In this document: piece by piece, positions 18,258-28,649 of the stretch | How the letters are laid out: each line of letters begins with the position of its first letter | Position numbering within the stretch: position 1 is the first letter of the stretch | NCBI RefSeq assembly: GCF_038900055.1 | Contig: NZ_JBBMQM010000001.1 | Span: forward strand, 2,170,001-2,234,000 | DNA length: 64,000 bases | Source: Henriciella sp. AS95 | GTDB taxonomy: Bacteria > Pseudomonadota > Alphaproteobacteria > Caulobacterales > Hyphomonadaceae | Direction of reading: 5' to 3' | Position numbers and translations under genes: made by a program | The notes under the pieces: generated by a model | What the model was told of the DNA's origin: nothing | What the model saw: only the letters and a program-made list of their open reading frames with translations | Databases searched by the model: none

Positions 18258-20426
18258 ATGCTTTCCGATTCCCTTCTTCTCTTTATCGTTCTCGGGCCTG
18301 GCCTTGCGGCCATCATCGCAGGCCTGTTTCAGAAGGTCGTGACCGACCGCGGTGCGATGATCATCACGACCGGCACGGTTGGCCTGGCGGGCATCCTGTC
18401 GATCATCCAGCTCTTCCTGTTTGCGTTTGGCGGTCATGAAGCGGCTGAAGCCGTGCACACAGCAGGCCCGGCTGAGGGCGCGCATGGAGCGGTTGCCGCT
18501 GAAGCCTTCCATCACGTTATCAAGCTGATGACCTGGATGGATGTCGGCCAGTTCCACGCCGACTGGGCGATCCGGGTAGATGCGCTTTCCATCGTCATGA
18601 TGGCCGTTATCACCGGCGTGTCCGGGCTCGTGCACCTCTATTCCTGGGGCTACATGTCGGAAGATCCGCACCGCGCGCGCTTCTTCTCTTACCTGTCGCT
18701 GTTCACATTCATGATGTTGATGCTGGTGACGGCAGACAATTTCATCCAGCTCTTCTTCGGCTGGGAAGGCGTTGGCCTCGCATCCTACCTGCTCATCGGT
18801 TTCTGGTATCAGAACAAGGCGCCGAATGACGCTGCCATCAAGGCCTTCGTGACCAACCGCGTGGGTGACTTCGGTCTCGCTCTAGGCATCATGGCCGTTT
18901 TCCTGGTGTTTGGCTCGGTTGAGTTCGCGCCGGTTCTTGATGCCATCAAGGCGAACGCAACGGTCACGCCGCTCGCTCTGGCGGCCGCGGCACCTGTGCA
19001 GGAGCTTGTGATCCCGTTCCTCAACTGGGACCTACCGGCGCTCGAAGTGATCGGCGTTCTGCTGTTCATCGGGGCGATGGGTAAGTCGGCCCAGTTCTTC
19101 CTGCATGTCTGGCTACCGGACGCCATGGAAGGCCCGACGCCCGTATCGGCGCTTATTCACGCTGCGACCATGGTGACTGCGGGCGTCTATCTCGTCTGCC
19201 TTGTTTCGCCGATCTATGAGTACGCGCCTGTTGCCGCTGGAATGGTGACGATTATTGGCGCGGTAACCGCGCTTTATGCGGCAACGGTTGGTCTCGCCCA
19301 GAATGACATCAAGCGGGTCATCGCCTATTCAACGTGTTCGCAGCTTGGCTACATGTTCTTCGCAGCCGGTATTGGCGCTTATCAGGCCGCCATGTTCCAC
19401 CTGTTTACCCACGCCTTCTTCAAGGCGTTGCTCTTCCTCGGTGCCGGCTCGGTTATTCATGGCATGCACCATGAGCAGGATATGCGCCGTATGGGCGGTG
19501 TCGCGAAATACATGCCGCTTACCTATGCGGCCATGATGATCGGTACGATCGCGATTATCGGTCTCGGTCTGCCGCACTCGCAGCTCGGTTTTGCTGGCTT
19601 CTTTTCCAAGGACGCCATTCTGGAAACGGCATTTGCCGCGAGCGAAAACGGTATCACCTTCGCGCAGGTCGCCTTCTGGTTCGGTATCATCGCAGCGCTG
19701 CTGACGAGCTTCTACTCCTGGCGCCTGATTTACATGACGTTCCATGGCCCGCGTGAAGATTCGATGCCGGCTACCGCGCATGAGGCGGACAGCCACGCTG
19801 ACGACCATCTGGCGCATGATGACCACGCCGACCACGCGCATGACCATCACGGCGATCCGCATGAATCTCCGCTGGTCATGCTCATCCCGCTTGGCCTCCT
19901 GTCTCTTGGAGCCATCTTTGCAGGCTTCATCTTCTATGGCTCCTTTGTGGGCCACCACCAGGCAGACTTCTGGGCGGGGGCGATCTACACAACGCCGGCG
20001 AACCACCTGTTGGAAGAAAAGTATGACGTGCCGGAATGGGTCTTCTGGGCGCCGCTGATTGTTACGGTCACGGGCTTCCTGATCGCGACGTTCACTTACC
20101 TCTTCAACCGGGGCTTTGGTGCGAAGATCGCCGCGTCTGGGGGACCCCTGCACAGCCTGTTCTCGAACAAGTGGTATTTTGACGAGATCTACAACGCCAC
20201 GATCATTCGCGGCGCGCGGATCCTCGGCAATGTGTTCTGGAAAGTTGGCGACAAGAAAATTATCGACGGTTTCGGGCCGGATGGCGTGACTTCTGCCGTG
20301 CGCTGGGGCGCCCGCAGGCTTTCGGCCATGCATACCGGCTATCTCTATCATTATGCATTCGTGATCATTGGCGCGGCGCTCGTCTTTGGCGCGGTGATCT
20401 TCTGGCGCGTCGGAGGCGCGGGCTGA
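18258..20426 (+). CDS. nuoL: NADH-quinone oxidoreductase subunit L
   Basis: Distal antiporter-like subunit with the lateral helix, 722 residues, about 16 transmembrane segments. Canonical motifs include [18 protein letters not shown] (about residues 161-178), [22 protein letters not shown] (about 285-306) and [18 protein letters not shown] (about 383-400). Between the antiporter core and the lateral helix, residues about 508-537 form a hydrophilic loop with ten or more histidines and many aspartates (for example [19 protein letters not shown]). This His/Asp-rich stretch could bind divalent metal. Coupled to nuoM (the ATG overlaps the stop as TGATG). Confidence 0.97.
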   Translation: MLSDSLLLFIVLGPGLAAIIAGLFQKVVTDRGAMIITTGTVGLAGILSIIQLFLFAFGGHEAAEAVHTAGPAEGAHGAVAAEAFHHVIKLMTWMDVGQFHADWAIRVDALSIVMMAVITGVSGLVHLYSWGYMSEDPHRARFFSYLSLFTFMMLMLVTADNFIQLFFGWEGVGLASYLLIGFWYQNKAPNDAAIKAFVTNRVGDFGLALGIMAVFLVFGSVEFAPVLDAIKANATVTPLALAAAAPVQELVIPFLNWDLPALEVIGVLLFIGAMGKSAQFFLHVWLPDAMEGPTPVSALIHAATMVTAGVYLVCLVSPIYEYAPVAAGMVTIIGAVTALYAATVGLAQNDIKRVIAYSTCSQLGYMFFAAGIGAYQAAMFHLFTHAFFKALLFLGAGSVIHGMHHEQDMRRMGGVAKYMPLTYAAMMIGTIAIIGLGLPHSQLGFAGFFSKDAILETAFAASENGITFAQVAFWFGIIAALLTSFYSWRLIYMTFHGPREDSMPATAHEADSHADDHLAHDDHADHAHDHHGDPHESPLVMLIPLGLLSLGAIFAGFIFYGSFVGHHQADFWAGAIYTTPANHLLEEKYDVPEWVFWAPLIVTVTGFLIATFTYLFNRGFGAKIAASGGPLHSLFSNKWYFDEIYNATIIRGARILGNVFWKVGDKKIIDGFGPDGVTSAVRWGARRLSAMHTGYLYHYAFVIIGAALVFGAVIFWRVGGAG

Positions 20427-21916
20427 TGGGCAATTTCCCGATTCTGACCGCGGTAACATTCCTGCCGCTTGCTGGTGCTGTGCTGATCATGCTCGTGCGC
20501 GCCATGACGGGTGGCCAGGACAATGACGCTGGCGGCGGCGAGAAGTCGCTTATCGCGGGCCTGATCTTCTCGGTCGCGACATTCCTCGCATCGCTTGTCA
20601 TGCTTGCCAGTTTCGACATGTCCGCAAGTGGCTATCAGCTTGTAGAGAACGTGAACTGGTTCGCCAATGTGCAGTACAAGATGGGCGTCGACGGCATGTC
20701 ACTGCTCCTCATCTTGCTGACGACACTACTGACCCCGATCAGCCTCATTGCGTCGATTGGCTCAGTTAAAACGAGGCTCACCGAATACACGATCGCCTTC
20801 CTGGTGCTTGAGACATTCATGATTGGCGTGTTCTGCGCGCTCGATATCGTCGTGTTCTATGTTTTCTTCGAAGCAGGCCTCATTCCGATGTTCATCATCA
20901 TCGGCGTCTGGGGCGGCGTTGATCGGATCTACGCCTCTTTCAAATTCTTCCTCTACACGCTGCTCGGGTCGCTCTTCATGCTAGCGGCTGTGGTGTTCAT
21001 GTATCTCCAGGCTGGCACGTCTGACATTGAAGAACTGGCGAATTATGCTTTCGCGCCGGAGGTGCAGATCTGGCTCTGGCTGGCCTTCTTTGCGTCCTTT
21101 GCGGTGAAGCTGCCGATGTGGCCGGTCCACACCTGGCTGCCGGATGCACACGTTCAGGCGCCGACTGCAGGCTCCGTCATTCTGGCCGGTGTGCTGCTGA
21201 AGATGGGCGGGTACGGCTTTATTCGCTTCTCACTGCCAATGTTCCCGGACGCCAGTGAATTCTTCCAGCCAATGATGTTTGCGCTGTCCGTGATCGCGAT
21301 CGTGTACGCGTCTCTCGTCGCCTGGCGTCAGACCGATATGAAGAAGCTGATCGCGTATTCATCGGTCGCGCATATGGGCTTTGTGACACTGGGGATCTTC
21401 TCCTTCACGGAAGTCGGCATGCAGGGCGCAATTTTCCAGATGATCTCGCACGGCCTGGTCTCTGGCGCGCTCTTCCTTATCGTCGGCGTCGTCTATGACA
21501 GGATGCACACACGGGAGATCGCCGCTTATGGTGGCCTCGTGCACAAGATGCCGATTTATGCGGCCATCTTCATGCTGTTCTCCATGGCCAATGTCGGTCT
21601 GCCCGGTACCAGCGGCTTCGTTGGTGAAATTCTGACGATGACTGGCGCCTTCCTGGCCTCCAGCTGGGCGGCGGCGGGCGCAGCGCTCGGTGTGATCTTC
21701 TCAGCCGTTTACATGCTGACGCTTTACCGGCGGACGGTATTCGGTCAGATCACCAACCCGGCTCTGGAATCCATCAAGGACGTCAGCACCAAGGAACTGA
21801 TCTGCCTCGTCCCGTTGGCGATTGGTACGATCCTGCTTGGTGTGGCTCCAAATCTCATTTTCACGATCACGCGCGAAACGAGCCTTCGCGCGCTTCAGAT
21901 GATCACCGGAGGTTAG
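20426..21916 (+). CDS. nuoM: NADH-quinone oxidoreductase subunit M
   Basis: Antiporter-like proton-pumping subunit, 496 residues, about 14 transmembrane helices. The channel glutamate lies in [21 protein letters not shown] (about residues 145-165), and the lysine-bearing helix includes [23 protein letters not shown] (about 230-252). The ATG overlaps the nuoL stop by one base. Normal length. Confidence 0.97.
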   Translation: MGNFPILTAVTFLPLAGAVLIMLVRAMTGGQDNDAGGGEKSLIAGLIFSVATFLASLVMLASFDMSASGYQLVENVNWFANVQYKMGVDGMSLLLILLTTLLTPISLIASIGSVKTRLTEYTIAFLVLETFMIGVFCALDIVVFYVFFEAGLIPMFIIIGVWGGVDRIYASFKFFLYTLLGSLFMLAAVVFMYLQAGTSDIEELANYAFAPEVQIWLWLAFFASFAVKLPMWPVHTWLPDAHVQAPTAGSVILAGVLLKMGGYGFIRFSLPMFPDASEFFQPMMFALSVIAIVYASLVAWRQTDMKKLIAYSSVAHMGFVTLGIFSFTEVGMQGAIFQMISHGLVSGALFLIVGVVYDRMHTREIAAYGGLVHKMPIYAAIFMLFSMANVGLPGTSGFVGEILTMTGAFLASSWAAAGAALGVIFSAVYMLTLYRRTVFGQITNPALESIKDVSTKELICLVPLAIGTILLGVAPNLIFTITRETSLRALQMITGG

Positions 21917-21922
21917 TCGCCC

Positions 21923-23347
21923 ATGTTTGAATTCGAGGCGATGATAGCGGCAATTGGGCCAGAGTTCTTTCTGGCGGCAGCAGGCCTGACCGGGGTTCTG
22001 CTCGGGGCTGTCATGCGTGACGGCTTCAACGGGATATCCTTCAAATTCGGTGCGCTCGTGCTCATCGGTGCTGCGGCATTGACGCTGATGAATTGGGAAG
22101 GCGGGGAAGCGTTTGGCGGCCTCGTAACAACCGGCCCGTTCGTGAATTTTGCAAAACTCGTCAGCTTTGGCGCTGGCGCCATAACGCTTTTGATGGGTGA
22201 GAATTTCCTGAAGCGTCATGAGACGATCCGTTACGAATATCCGCTGCTGATCATTTTCGCGTCGCTCGGTATGGGCATCATCCTTTCGGCGTCGAACCTG
22301 ATGACGCTCTATATGGGCATCGAAACGCTCAGCCTGTCCTCTTATGTGCTGGCGTCCTTCCACCGCGATTCGATGCGCTCGGCTGAGGCAGGCCTGAAGT
22401 ATTTCGTGCTTGGGGCCCTGGCGTCCGGTCTGCTCCTTTACGGTATTTCGCTGGTGTACGGCTTTGCCGGAACGACGAGCTATGAAGGCATCGCAGAGGC
22501 CGAGGGCGGTATTGGCCTGCTGTTTGGCATGGTGCTGATGATTTCCGGTATGGCCTTCAAGGTCTCCGCAGCACCGATGCATGTCTGGACGCCTGATGTT
22601 TATGAAGGCGCGCCAAGCCCTGTTGTGGCTTTCTTCGCGACGGCGCCGAAAATGGCGAGCATGGTTGTCTTTGCCAATCTGATGTTCACCGCTTTCCCAA
22701 CGGCCTTTGAAGACTGGCAGATGATCATTGCCATCATCGCAGCTCTTTCGATGCTGGTCGGTGCATTTGGCGCACTCGTTCAGACCAATCTGAAGCGGCT
22801 GCTTGGTTATTCCTCGATTGCGAATATGGGGTACGCCCTGATCGCGATTGCGGCTGGTGCTCAGAACGGCGCCGCAGCCCTGCTGGTCTTCATGACGAGC
22901 TATGTGATTGCTTCCATCGGTCTGTTTGGCGGCGTTCTCGCGATGCGCCGTGAAGGCGGCATGGTTGAGAGCATCGACGAACTGGCCGGCCTGGTTCGTC
23001 GCCGTGCTGGCCTGGCAATTGCGCTCACCATCCTTGTGATATCCGTTGCAGGTTTCCCACTCGCTGTTGGTTTTCTCGGCAAATTGCTGATCTTTGAAGC
23101 TGGCTGGAATGCTGGTCTGCTGCCGCTGCTGATCATTCTCGTGATCAGCTCGGTTATCGCATTCGGGTATTATCTGCGGATCATTCTGATCATGTGGGTG
23201 CGCGAGCCAGCTGAGAAGTTCCAACCGGTCGATACGATTGTCACGCTTTCAATCTATGCGGCCGCAGCCGCCTGTATTGGGCTCTTCATCTTTATCGCAC
23301 CGTTTACTGACTGGGCGATTGCGGTGACGGACAGGTTCACTCAGTGA
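21923..23347 (+). CDS. nuoN: NADH-quinone oxidoreductase subunit N
   Basis: Third antiporter-like subunit, 474 residues, about 14 helices. Motifs include [18 protein letters not shown] (about residues 130-147) with the channel Glu, and [22 protein letters not shown] (about 213-234). It closes the 14-subunit nuo operon. The birA start (GTG) overlaps its stop by four bases (GTGA), and no terminator is visible, so transcription probably continues into birA, coaX and rnj. Confidence 0.97.
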   Translation: MFEFEAMIAAIGPEFFLAAAGLTGVLLGAVMRDGFNGISFKFGALVLIGAAALTLMNWEGGEAFGGLVTTGPFVNFAKLVSFGAGAITLLMGENFLKRHETIRYEYPLLIIFASLGMGIILSASNLMTLYMGIETLSLSSYVLASFHRDSMRSAEAGLKYFVLGALASGLLLYGISLVYGFAGTTSYEGIAEAEGGIGLLFGMVLMISGMAFKVSAAPMHVWTPDVYEGAPSPVVAFFATAPKMASMVVFANLMFTAFPTAFEDWQMIIAIIAALSMLVGAFGALVQTNLKRLLGYSSIANMGYALIAIAAGAQNGAAALLVFMTSYVIASIGLFGGVLAMRREGGMVESIDELAGLVRRRAGLAIALTILVISVAGFPLAVGFLGKLLIFEAGWNAGLLPLLIILVISSVIAFGYYLRIILIMWVREPAEKFQPVDTIVTLSIYAAAAACIGLFIFIAPFTDWAIAVTDRFTQ

Positions 23348-24087
23348 GGCCAGACACGCCGGTTCAGTGGCACGCCTCCATCGACAGCACGAATGAAGAA
23401 GCGCGCCGTCTGGCGCAGGCGGGTCATTATGGTCCGATCTGGATCGCCGCGCGCGAGCAGACAGCCGGCCGCGGTCGCCTGGGACGGCAATGGTCTTCTC
23501 CCACAGGCAATCTGTATTGTACGGCGCTGTTCCTTGAGCCAGGCGGTATACAGGTCGCGACGAGATTCCCGTTTGCTGCGGGGCTCGCTATCGCCGATAT
23601 ATGCGCCCAGATCGCACCAGACGCGCCCGTTAAACTGAAATGGCCGAATGATGTGCGCGTCGATGGCGCCAAGCTCTGCGGCATTCTGGTGGAAGCCGGG
23701 GCAGGGCCGGGAGGCGCTTCATGGGTGGCTGCCGGCATGGGCACGAATGTGCAATCTGCGCCCGAAGCCGTCGGCCAAAGCGCGACCTGTCTTAAAGACA
23801 TGGTGCCCGGCGCGCCGCTTGATGCGGATCTGGTGATGGAGGCCATTCGCCCCGCCTTTGCCAAACGTATTGCGCAGGCGCGGGATGACTTTCCCGGATT
23901 GCTCAACGACTGGCTGACCTTTGCCGAAGGTCTGGGCGAAACGGTACGGATCGGCAAGGACGTGTCGGCGAAGGTTGGCCGTTTCGTCGGGCTTGAGTCA
24001 GATGGTGGGCTGCGCCTGGAATTGCCGAATGGTGCGGTGGAGATTATCAGGGCGGGCGACGTCGAGCTCGTCAGAGAGGTAGGCTGA
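23344..24087 (+). CDS. birA: Biotin-[acetyl-CoA carboxylase] ligase, without DNA-binding domain
   Basis: Activates biotin with ATP and attaches it to the biotin carboxyl carrier protein. The 247 residues cover the catalytic domain and a small C-terminal SH3-like domain. Biotin-binding motifs are STNEEAR (about residues 15-21), the nucleotide loop GRGRLGR (42-48), and [19 protein letters not shown] (about 99-117). The N-terminal helix-turn-helix of the E. coli repressor form is absent, so this protein should not regulate bio genes by itself. The GTG start lies in the nuoN stop. coaX follows after one base. Confidence 0.93.
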   Translation: MRPDTPVQWHASIDSTNEEARRLAQAGHYGPIWIAAREQTAGRGRLGRQWSSPTGNLYCTALFLEPGGIQVATRFPFAAGLAIADICAQIAPDAPVKLKWPNDVRVDGAKLCGILVEAGAGPGGASWVAAGMGTNVQSAPEAVGQSATCLKDMVPGAPLDADLVMEAIRPAFAKRIAQARDDFPGLLNDWLTFAEGLGETVRIGKDVSAKVGRFVGLESDGGLRLELPNGAVEIIRAGDVELVREVG

Positions 24088-24088
24088 G

Positions 24089-24862
24089 ATGTTGCTGGCA
24101 ATTGATATTGGCAATACCAACACGGTCTTCGCATTGCATGATGGTGAAGACTGGGTCGCGATGTGGCGCAGCGCCACCGACCCTCGCAAGACGGCCGATG
24201 ATTATGTGGTCTGGCTCGGCCCGCTCATGGATATGCGCAAGGTCTCGCTCTACGATGTGGATGCTTGCGTGATATCGTGTGTGGTGCCGCAGGCGCTCTT
24301 CAATTTTCGAAATCTGGCGCGCCGTTACTTCGGTGTGGAGCCGCTTGTCATTGGTGAGGCGGGCGTCGAATTGGGAGTTCCAATTCGTATTGCGAGGCCT
24401 GAGCAAGTCGGTGCGGACCGTCTCGTCGCCGCCATTGGCGCGCATGTGGCGTATTCCGGAGCATTGATCGTCATCGATAGCGGGACAGCGACGACATTGG
24501 ACATTGTCGGTCCTGATGGCGGGTTTGAGGGGGGCATCATCAGCCCCGGTATCAACCTCTCCATGCGGGCTTTGCACGATGCAGCGGCGCAGCTTCCGCG
24601 TATTGCGATCCAGCGACCGGAGAAAGTCATCGGCGATTCTACGGTTGCGGCGATGCAGTCGGGTGTCTTCTGGGGGTATATCGATCTCATCGATGGCCTT
24701 GTGCGCCGCGTTAAGGAAGAGTACGGCCAGCCCATGACAGTGATCGCGACCGGCGGGGTGGCTTCACTGTTCGAGGGCGCAAGCGCCACGATCGACCACT
24801 ATGACCAGACGCTGATGGAATCCGGGCTTCTGGAAATCTACAGACGCAACCAAAAAGGCTGA
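24089..24862 (+). CDS. coaX: Type III pantothenate kinase
   Basis: First step of coenzyme A synthesis from pantothenate. The 257-residue protein has the actin-like ASKHA fold: phosphate-1 loop [14 protein letters not shown] (residues 5-18), [12 protein letters not shown] (about 110-121), phosphate-2 [13 protein letters not shown] (about 129-141) with GGIISPGI, and a C-terminal [11 protein letters not shown] (about 219-229). This isozyme is not inhibited by CoA in characterised bacteria. It is tightly packed between birA and rnj. Confidence 0.95.
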   Translation: MLLAIDIGNTNTVFALHDGEDWVAMWRSATDPRKTADDYVVWLGPLMDMRKVSLYDVDACVISCVVPQALFNFRNLARRYFGVEPLVIGEAGVELGVPIRIARPEQVGADRLVAAIGAHVAYSGALIVIDSGTATTLDIVGPDGGFEGGIISPGINLSMRALHDAAAQLPRIAIQRPEKVIGDSTVAAMQSGVFWGYIDLIDGLVRRVKEEYGQPMTVIATGGVASLFEGASATIDHYDQTLMESGLLEIYRRNQKG

Positions 24863-24863
24863 T

Positions 24864-26543
24864 ATGCCCAATCTCGATACGCCTGAACTTGTATTTCTTC
24901 CGCTCGGCGGATGCGGCGAAATCGGGATGAATCTGAATGCGTATGGCTATGGCCCGGCCGATGATCGTCGTTGGATCCTGGTCGATCTAGGCGTCACTTT
25001 CGGCGATGACACCACGCCCGGTATCGACCTCATCTGCGCCGACCCGGAGTTCATCGTAGAGCATGCAGATCAGATCGATGCGATCTTCCTCACACACGCT
25101 CATGAAGACCATATTGGCGCCGTCGGTCTGCTCTGGCCGCAATTGCGAGCGCCGATGTATGCCACGCCGTTTACCGCTCATTTGATCGCTGGAAAACTTG
25201 CTGAACGCGGCTTGTCGCATGTCGACGTGAATGTCGTACCGCTGGAAGGAAGCGTCGAGGCAGGTCCGTTCGAAGTCACCTATATGACTTTGACACACTC
25301 CATTCCGGAGCCAAATGCGCTCGCCATCAAAACGCCGGTAGGGACGATTTTGCATACGGGCGACTGGAAAATCGATCCGGATCCACTGATCGGAGAAGGC
25401 GTCGATATCGATGGCCTCAAACGCCTCGGCGACGAGGGCGTGCTTGCGATGGTTTGCGATAGCACGAATGTGTTCGTTGAGGGTGAGAGCGGGTCTGAGG
25501 CAACGGTCCGCCGCAACCTCATCGACCTGATTGGATCCCTCACCGGGCGGGTAGCGGTTGCCACTTTTGCGTCCAACGTTGCGCGCGTCGCCACCGTGAT
25601 CGAGGCCGCAAAACAGGCGGGGCGTAGTGTTTGCCTGGCCGGCCGTAGCATGCACAAGATCGTAGACGCTGCGGTGTCGACGGGCGTTCTGACCGACTTG
25701 CCGGACCTCGTTGACGAAGCGGACGCCGGTAGCTTTCCGCGAGACAAGATCCTTTATCTCTGCACGGGTAGCCAGGGCGAAGAACGCGCGGCGCTTGGCC
25801 GAATCGCCAGCGGCAGCCATCGCCACATCAGTCTCGGCGAAGGCGATACCGTCATTTTCTCTTCCCGGGTGATCCCGGGCAATGAAAAAGGGATTTTCGA
25901 CCTCCAGAATACACTGGCCGAAAAGGGCGTCCGGATAATCACCGACAGGATGTCCAAAGACCCGATCCATGTGTCGGGCCACCCGGCGCGTGATGAACTC
26001 GAACGCATGTACCAGTGGGTGCGTCCTCGCATATCGGTTCCGGTACATGGAGAGCGCCGCCACATCATGGAGCACGCAGCCTTTGCGAAGTCGCTCCAGA
26101 TTTCCGAAGCGGTCACGCCGCGCAATGGTGATCTTATTCGTCTCGCGCCGGGCAAGGCGGAAGTTATCGATATCGTGCCGAATGGTCGCTTGCACCTGGA
26201 CGGCAATCGTCTGGTGCCGGCCGGCTCCGAAGGATTGCGTGAGCGCATCGCGATTTCAAAGTACGGCTACGTAACGGCCAGCGTTTCCCTGGACGAAGGG
26301 GGCGGCATAGCCGATGGGCCTTTTGTATCAGCGCGCGGTTTATCCGAGGATGATGGAAGCCTCGCCGATGAGTCGCTGGATGCGGTTGAGGCGGCCTGCG
26401 AAGAGGCGCTGGACGGTTTGTCACGTCGCAAGCGTCTTGACGATGACGTCGTGGAGACTGTTCTGGTGAGAGCGATCCGACGGTCGTGCGAGAAGGTCTT
26501 CGGGCGCAAGCCGCTCGTCGATGTGACGATAATGAGAGTGTGA
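24864..26543 (+). CDS. rnj: Ribonuclease J
   Basis: Metallo-beta-lactamase/beta-CASP ribonuclease with 5'-3' exonuclease and endonuclease activity in mRNA turnover and rRNA maturation. The 559-residue protein shows the zinc motif HAHEDH (H78, H80, D82, H83), downstream metal ligands in LTHSIPE and LHTGDWKID, and the beta-CASP motifs SGHPARDEL and VHGERRH (about residues 396-402). The C-terminal domain is present. Presence of RNase J in a Gram-negative is usual for alphaproteobacteria. It is one base from coaX and eight from the epimerase gene. Confidence 0.95.
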   Translation: MPNLDTPELVFLPLGGCGEIGMNLNAYGYGPADDRRWILVDLGVTFGDDTTPGIDLICADPEFIVEHADQIDAIFLTHAHEDHIGAVGLLWPQLRAPMYATPFTAHLIAGKLAERGLSHVDVNVVPLEGSVEAGPFEVTYMTLTHSIPEPNALAIKTPVGTILHTGDWKIDPDPLIGEGVDIDGLKRLGDEGVLAMVCDSTNVFVEGESGSEATVRRNLIDLIGSLTGRVAVATFASNVARVATVIEAAKQAGRSVCLAGRSMHKIVDAAVSTGVLTDLPDLVDEADAGSFPRDKILYLCTGSQGEERAALGRIASGSHRHISLGEGDTVIFSSRVIPGNEKGIFDLQNTLAEKGVRIITDRMSKDPIHVSGHPARDELERMYQWVRPRISVPVHGERRHIMEHAAFAKSLQISEAVTPRNGDLIRLAPGKAEVIDIVPNGRLHLDGNRLVPAGSEGLRERIAISKYGYVTASVSLDEGGGIADGPFVSARGLSEDDGSLADESLDAVEAACEEALDGLSRRKRLDDDVVETVLVRAIRRSCEKVFGRKPLVDVTIMRV

Positions 26544-26551
26544 GGAAGCCA

Positions 26552-26983
26552 ATGTCGAAGCCATTTAAAATCGGGCCGCTCAATCATGTGGGCGTCGCTG
26601 TGCCATCCCTTCCGGAGGCAATGGAAACGTACCGGACATTATACGGTGCAACCGACATCACTGAGCCTTTCGACATGCCGGCACAAGGCGTGAAGGTATG
26701 CTTCGTGAACCTCCCGAACAGTCAGATCGAATTGATCGAGCCGCTGAGCGAAGAAAGCCCCATCTGGAATTTCGTGCAGAAAAATCCAAATGGCGGCCAG
26801 CACCATGTCTGCTTCGAAGTTGATGACATTCATGAGGCGGTTGTGGCGATGAAAGAGCGTGGGGCCACTGTGCTCGGGGAGCCTCGCATCGGGGCCCATG
26901 GTACGCCAATCATTTTTGTGCATCCAAAGAACTCAAACGGTGTTCTGATCGAACTGATGGAAACGCCCAAAGGGGATCACTGA
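26552..26983 (+). CDS. mce: Methylmalonyl-CoA epimerase
   Basis: Interconverts (R)- and (S)-methylmalonyl-CoA in propionyl-CoA degradation. The 143-residue protein has the two-module VOC/glyoxalase fold with metal ligands visible at H12 (LNHVGVAV), H84 or H85 (GQHHVCFEVDD) and E134 (GVLIELME). An upstream in-frame start at 26486 lies inside rnj and adds an implausible N terminus, so I use the ATG at 26552, preceded by GAGGAAG. The next gene's ATG overlaps the stop (TGATG). Methylmalonyl-CoA mutase itself is not in this window. Confidence 0.93.
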   Translation: MSKPFKIGPLNHVGVAVPSLPEAMETYRTLYGATDITEPFDMPAQGVKVCFVNLPNSQIELIEPLSEESPIWNFVQKNPNGGQHHVCFEVDDIHEAVVAMKERGATVLGEPRIGAHGTPIIFVHPKNSNGVLIELMETPKGDH

Positions 26984-27225
26984 TGAACCTCGTTGGCGGC
27001 GTCGTCATTTTCATCATCTCCTGGTGGATGTGCCTTTTTGCTGTGCTGCCGATTGGCGTGCGGGGACAGTTCGAAGATGGCGAGGTCGTCGAGGGAACTG
27101 AGGAGGGCGCCCCGGCCAAGCACATGATGCCAAAGAAAATTGTCTGGGCGTCCATAGGCGCGGCCATCTGCACGGCGATTGCGGGACTGGTCGTGATACC
27201 GCTCCTGCAGAACTATGGCGGTTAG
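26983..27225 (+). CDS. DUF1467 family small membrane protein
   Basis: An 80-residue protein of the DUF1467 family, common beside the epimerase gene in alphaproteobacteria and of unknown function. It has two membrane helices, near residues 3-24 and 55-73. A hydrophilic loop between them contains the family's PIGVRGQFEDGEVVEGTE and PAKHMMPKK. Translationally coupled to mce (one-base overlap). The 104 bases from its end to proS hold a small imperfect inverted repeat (27237-27263) without a T-tract; I do not call it a terminator. Confidence 0.85.
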   Translation: MNLVGGVVIFIISWWMCLFAVLPIGVRGQFEDGEVVEGTEEGAPAKHMMPKKIVWASIGAAICTAIAGLVVIPLLQNYGG

Positions 27226-27329
27226 TCGACGGCCGCTTTGAGATGCCTATTTGCATCAAGCCACTAGCCAATATCTCTGCACCCAAATAACAAAGCTGCG
27301 AAACCCTGATACCGACAGATTAGGAAGTT

Positions 27330-28649
27330 ATGCGCCTCTCCCGATATTTTCTGCCCGTCTCCAAGGATGTTCCTTCTGACGCGGCGATCGTTTCTCACCA
27401 GTTGATGCTTCGCACAGGCATGGTCCGTCAGAACGGGGCGGGTATCTACACCTGGCTGCCGCTTGGCTTCAAAGTGCTGCAGAAGATTGAGCAGATTGTG
27501 CGCGAGGAAATGAACCGCGCTGGCGCAATCGAGATGCTGATGCCGACGATCCAGCAGGCAGAGCTCTGGCAGGAGAGCGGGCGGTATGATGACTATGGCA
27601 AGGAGATGCTGCGCATCACCGACCGGCATGACCGCGAGATGCTGTTTGGGCCGACCAATGAAGAGCTGATCACCGACGTCTTCCGCTCTTATGTGAAGAG
27701 CTACAAGGCGATGCCGCTGAATCTCTATCATACGCAGTGGAAATTCCGCGATGAGATCCGCCCGCGTTTTGGTGTCATGCGTGGCCGCGAATTCCTGATG
27801 AAGGACGCGTACTCCTTCGACCTGACCGAGGATGATGCCCGCGCCAGCTATAACCGTATGTTCTGCGCCTATCTGAATGCATTCGACCGGATGGGCCTGA
27901 AGGCTGTGCCGATGCAGGCCGATACCGGGCCGATTGGCGGTGACCTCAGCCATGAGTTCATCGTTCTGGCCGATACGGGCGAAAGCGCCGTATTCTGTGA
28001 CCGTGACCTGCTCGATATGGGCGCGCCCGGCCTTGAATTGGATTTTGAGTCGGACCTGTCTGGCGAAGTGGAAAAACGCACCAGCCTGTACGCGGCGACG
28101 GAAGAAATGCACGACGAGACGGCGTTTGCGACCGTGCCCGATGACCGCAAGGTGTCGGCCCGCGGCATCGAGGTGGGCCACATCTTCTTCTTCGGGACGA
28201 AGTATTCCAAGGCGATGAACGCGACCGTGCAGACGGCAGATGGCGCGAACGTGCCCGTTCAGATGGGCAGCTACGGCATTGGTGTCTCGCGGCTCGTCGG
28301 CGGAATTATTGAGGCGTGCCATGACGAGAATGGGATCGTATGGCCCAAAGCGGTTGCACCGTTCGATGTAGGCCTGATCTCCATGCGGCCGAAAGACGAG
28401 GCTGTTTCGAACGCCGCTGATGCTGCTTACACTGCGCTCGGCGACGCAGGCCTCGACGTTCTGTATGATGAAACCGATGAGCGACCGGGGTCGAAATTCA
28501 ATCGAATGGATCTGATCGGTCTGCCCTGGCAGATTGTGATAGGACCGCGCGGTGTCGAAGCCGGGCAGGTTGAATTGAAGAACCGCAAGACGGGTGAAAA
28601 GTTCGATCTGACACTAGCGGATGCCATCGCGAAAGTGACCGCCGACTAA
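27330..28649 (+). CDS. proS: Prolyl-tRNA synthetase (short alphaproteobacterial form)
   Basis: Class II aminoacyl-tRNA synthetase charging tRNA-Pro. At 439 residues it lacks the roughly 180-residue INS editing domain of the E. coli enzyme, which is normal for the alphaproteobacterial type. Visible class II features are motif 1 around [16 protein letters not shown] (about residues 63-78), motif 2 around [20 protein letters not shown] (about 134-153), and motif 3 [17 protein letters not shown] (about 312-328). The C-terminal anticodon-binding domain contains [16 protein letters not shown]. Editing of Ala-tRNA-Pro would need a separate factor. Confidence 0.95.
   Translation: MRLSRYFLPVSKDVPSDAAIVSHQLMLRTGMVRQNGAGIYTWLPLGFKVLQKIEQIVREEMNRAGAIEMLMPTIQQAELWQESGRYDDYGKEMLRITDRHDREMLFGPTNEELITDVFRSYVKSYKAMPLNLYHTQWKFRDEIRPRFGVMRGREFLMKDAYSFDLTEDDARASYNRMFCAYLNAFDRMGLKAVPMQADTGPIGGDLSHEFIVLADTGESAVFCDRDLLDMGAPGLELDFESDLSGEVEKRTSLYAATEEMHDETAFATVPDDRKVSARGIEVGHIFFFGTKYSKAMNATVQTADGANVPVQMGSYGIGVSRLVGGIIEACHDENGIVWPKAVAPFDVGLISMRPKDEAVSNAADAAYTALGDAGLDVLYDETDERPGSKFNRMDLIGLPWQIVIGPRGVEAGQVELKNRKTGEKFDLTLADAIAKVTAD

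Noticed and set aside
21701..23224. Long minus-strand open frame (over 500 codons) opposite nuoM/nuoN
   Set aside because: Antisense to unmistakable nuoM and nuoN; composition is His/Arg/Gln-rich as expected from reading GC-rich genes backwards.
24987..26195. Minus-strand open frame of about 400 codons opposite rnj
   Set aside because: Shadow of ribonuclease J; no recognisable domains and no ribosome-binding site.
27237..27263. Small inverted repeat (GATGC/GCATC with flanking CTT/AAG) between the DUF1467 gene and proS
   Set aside because: Short, imperfect and without a T-tract on either strand; could be chance.
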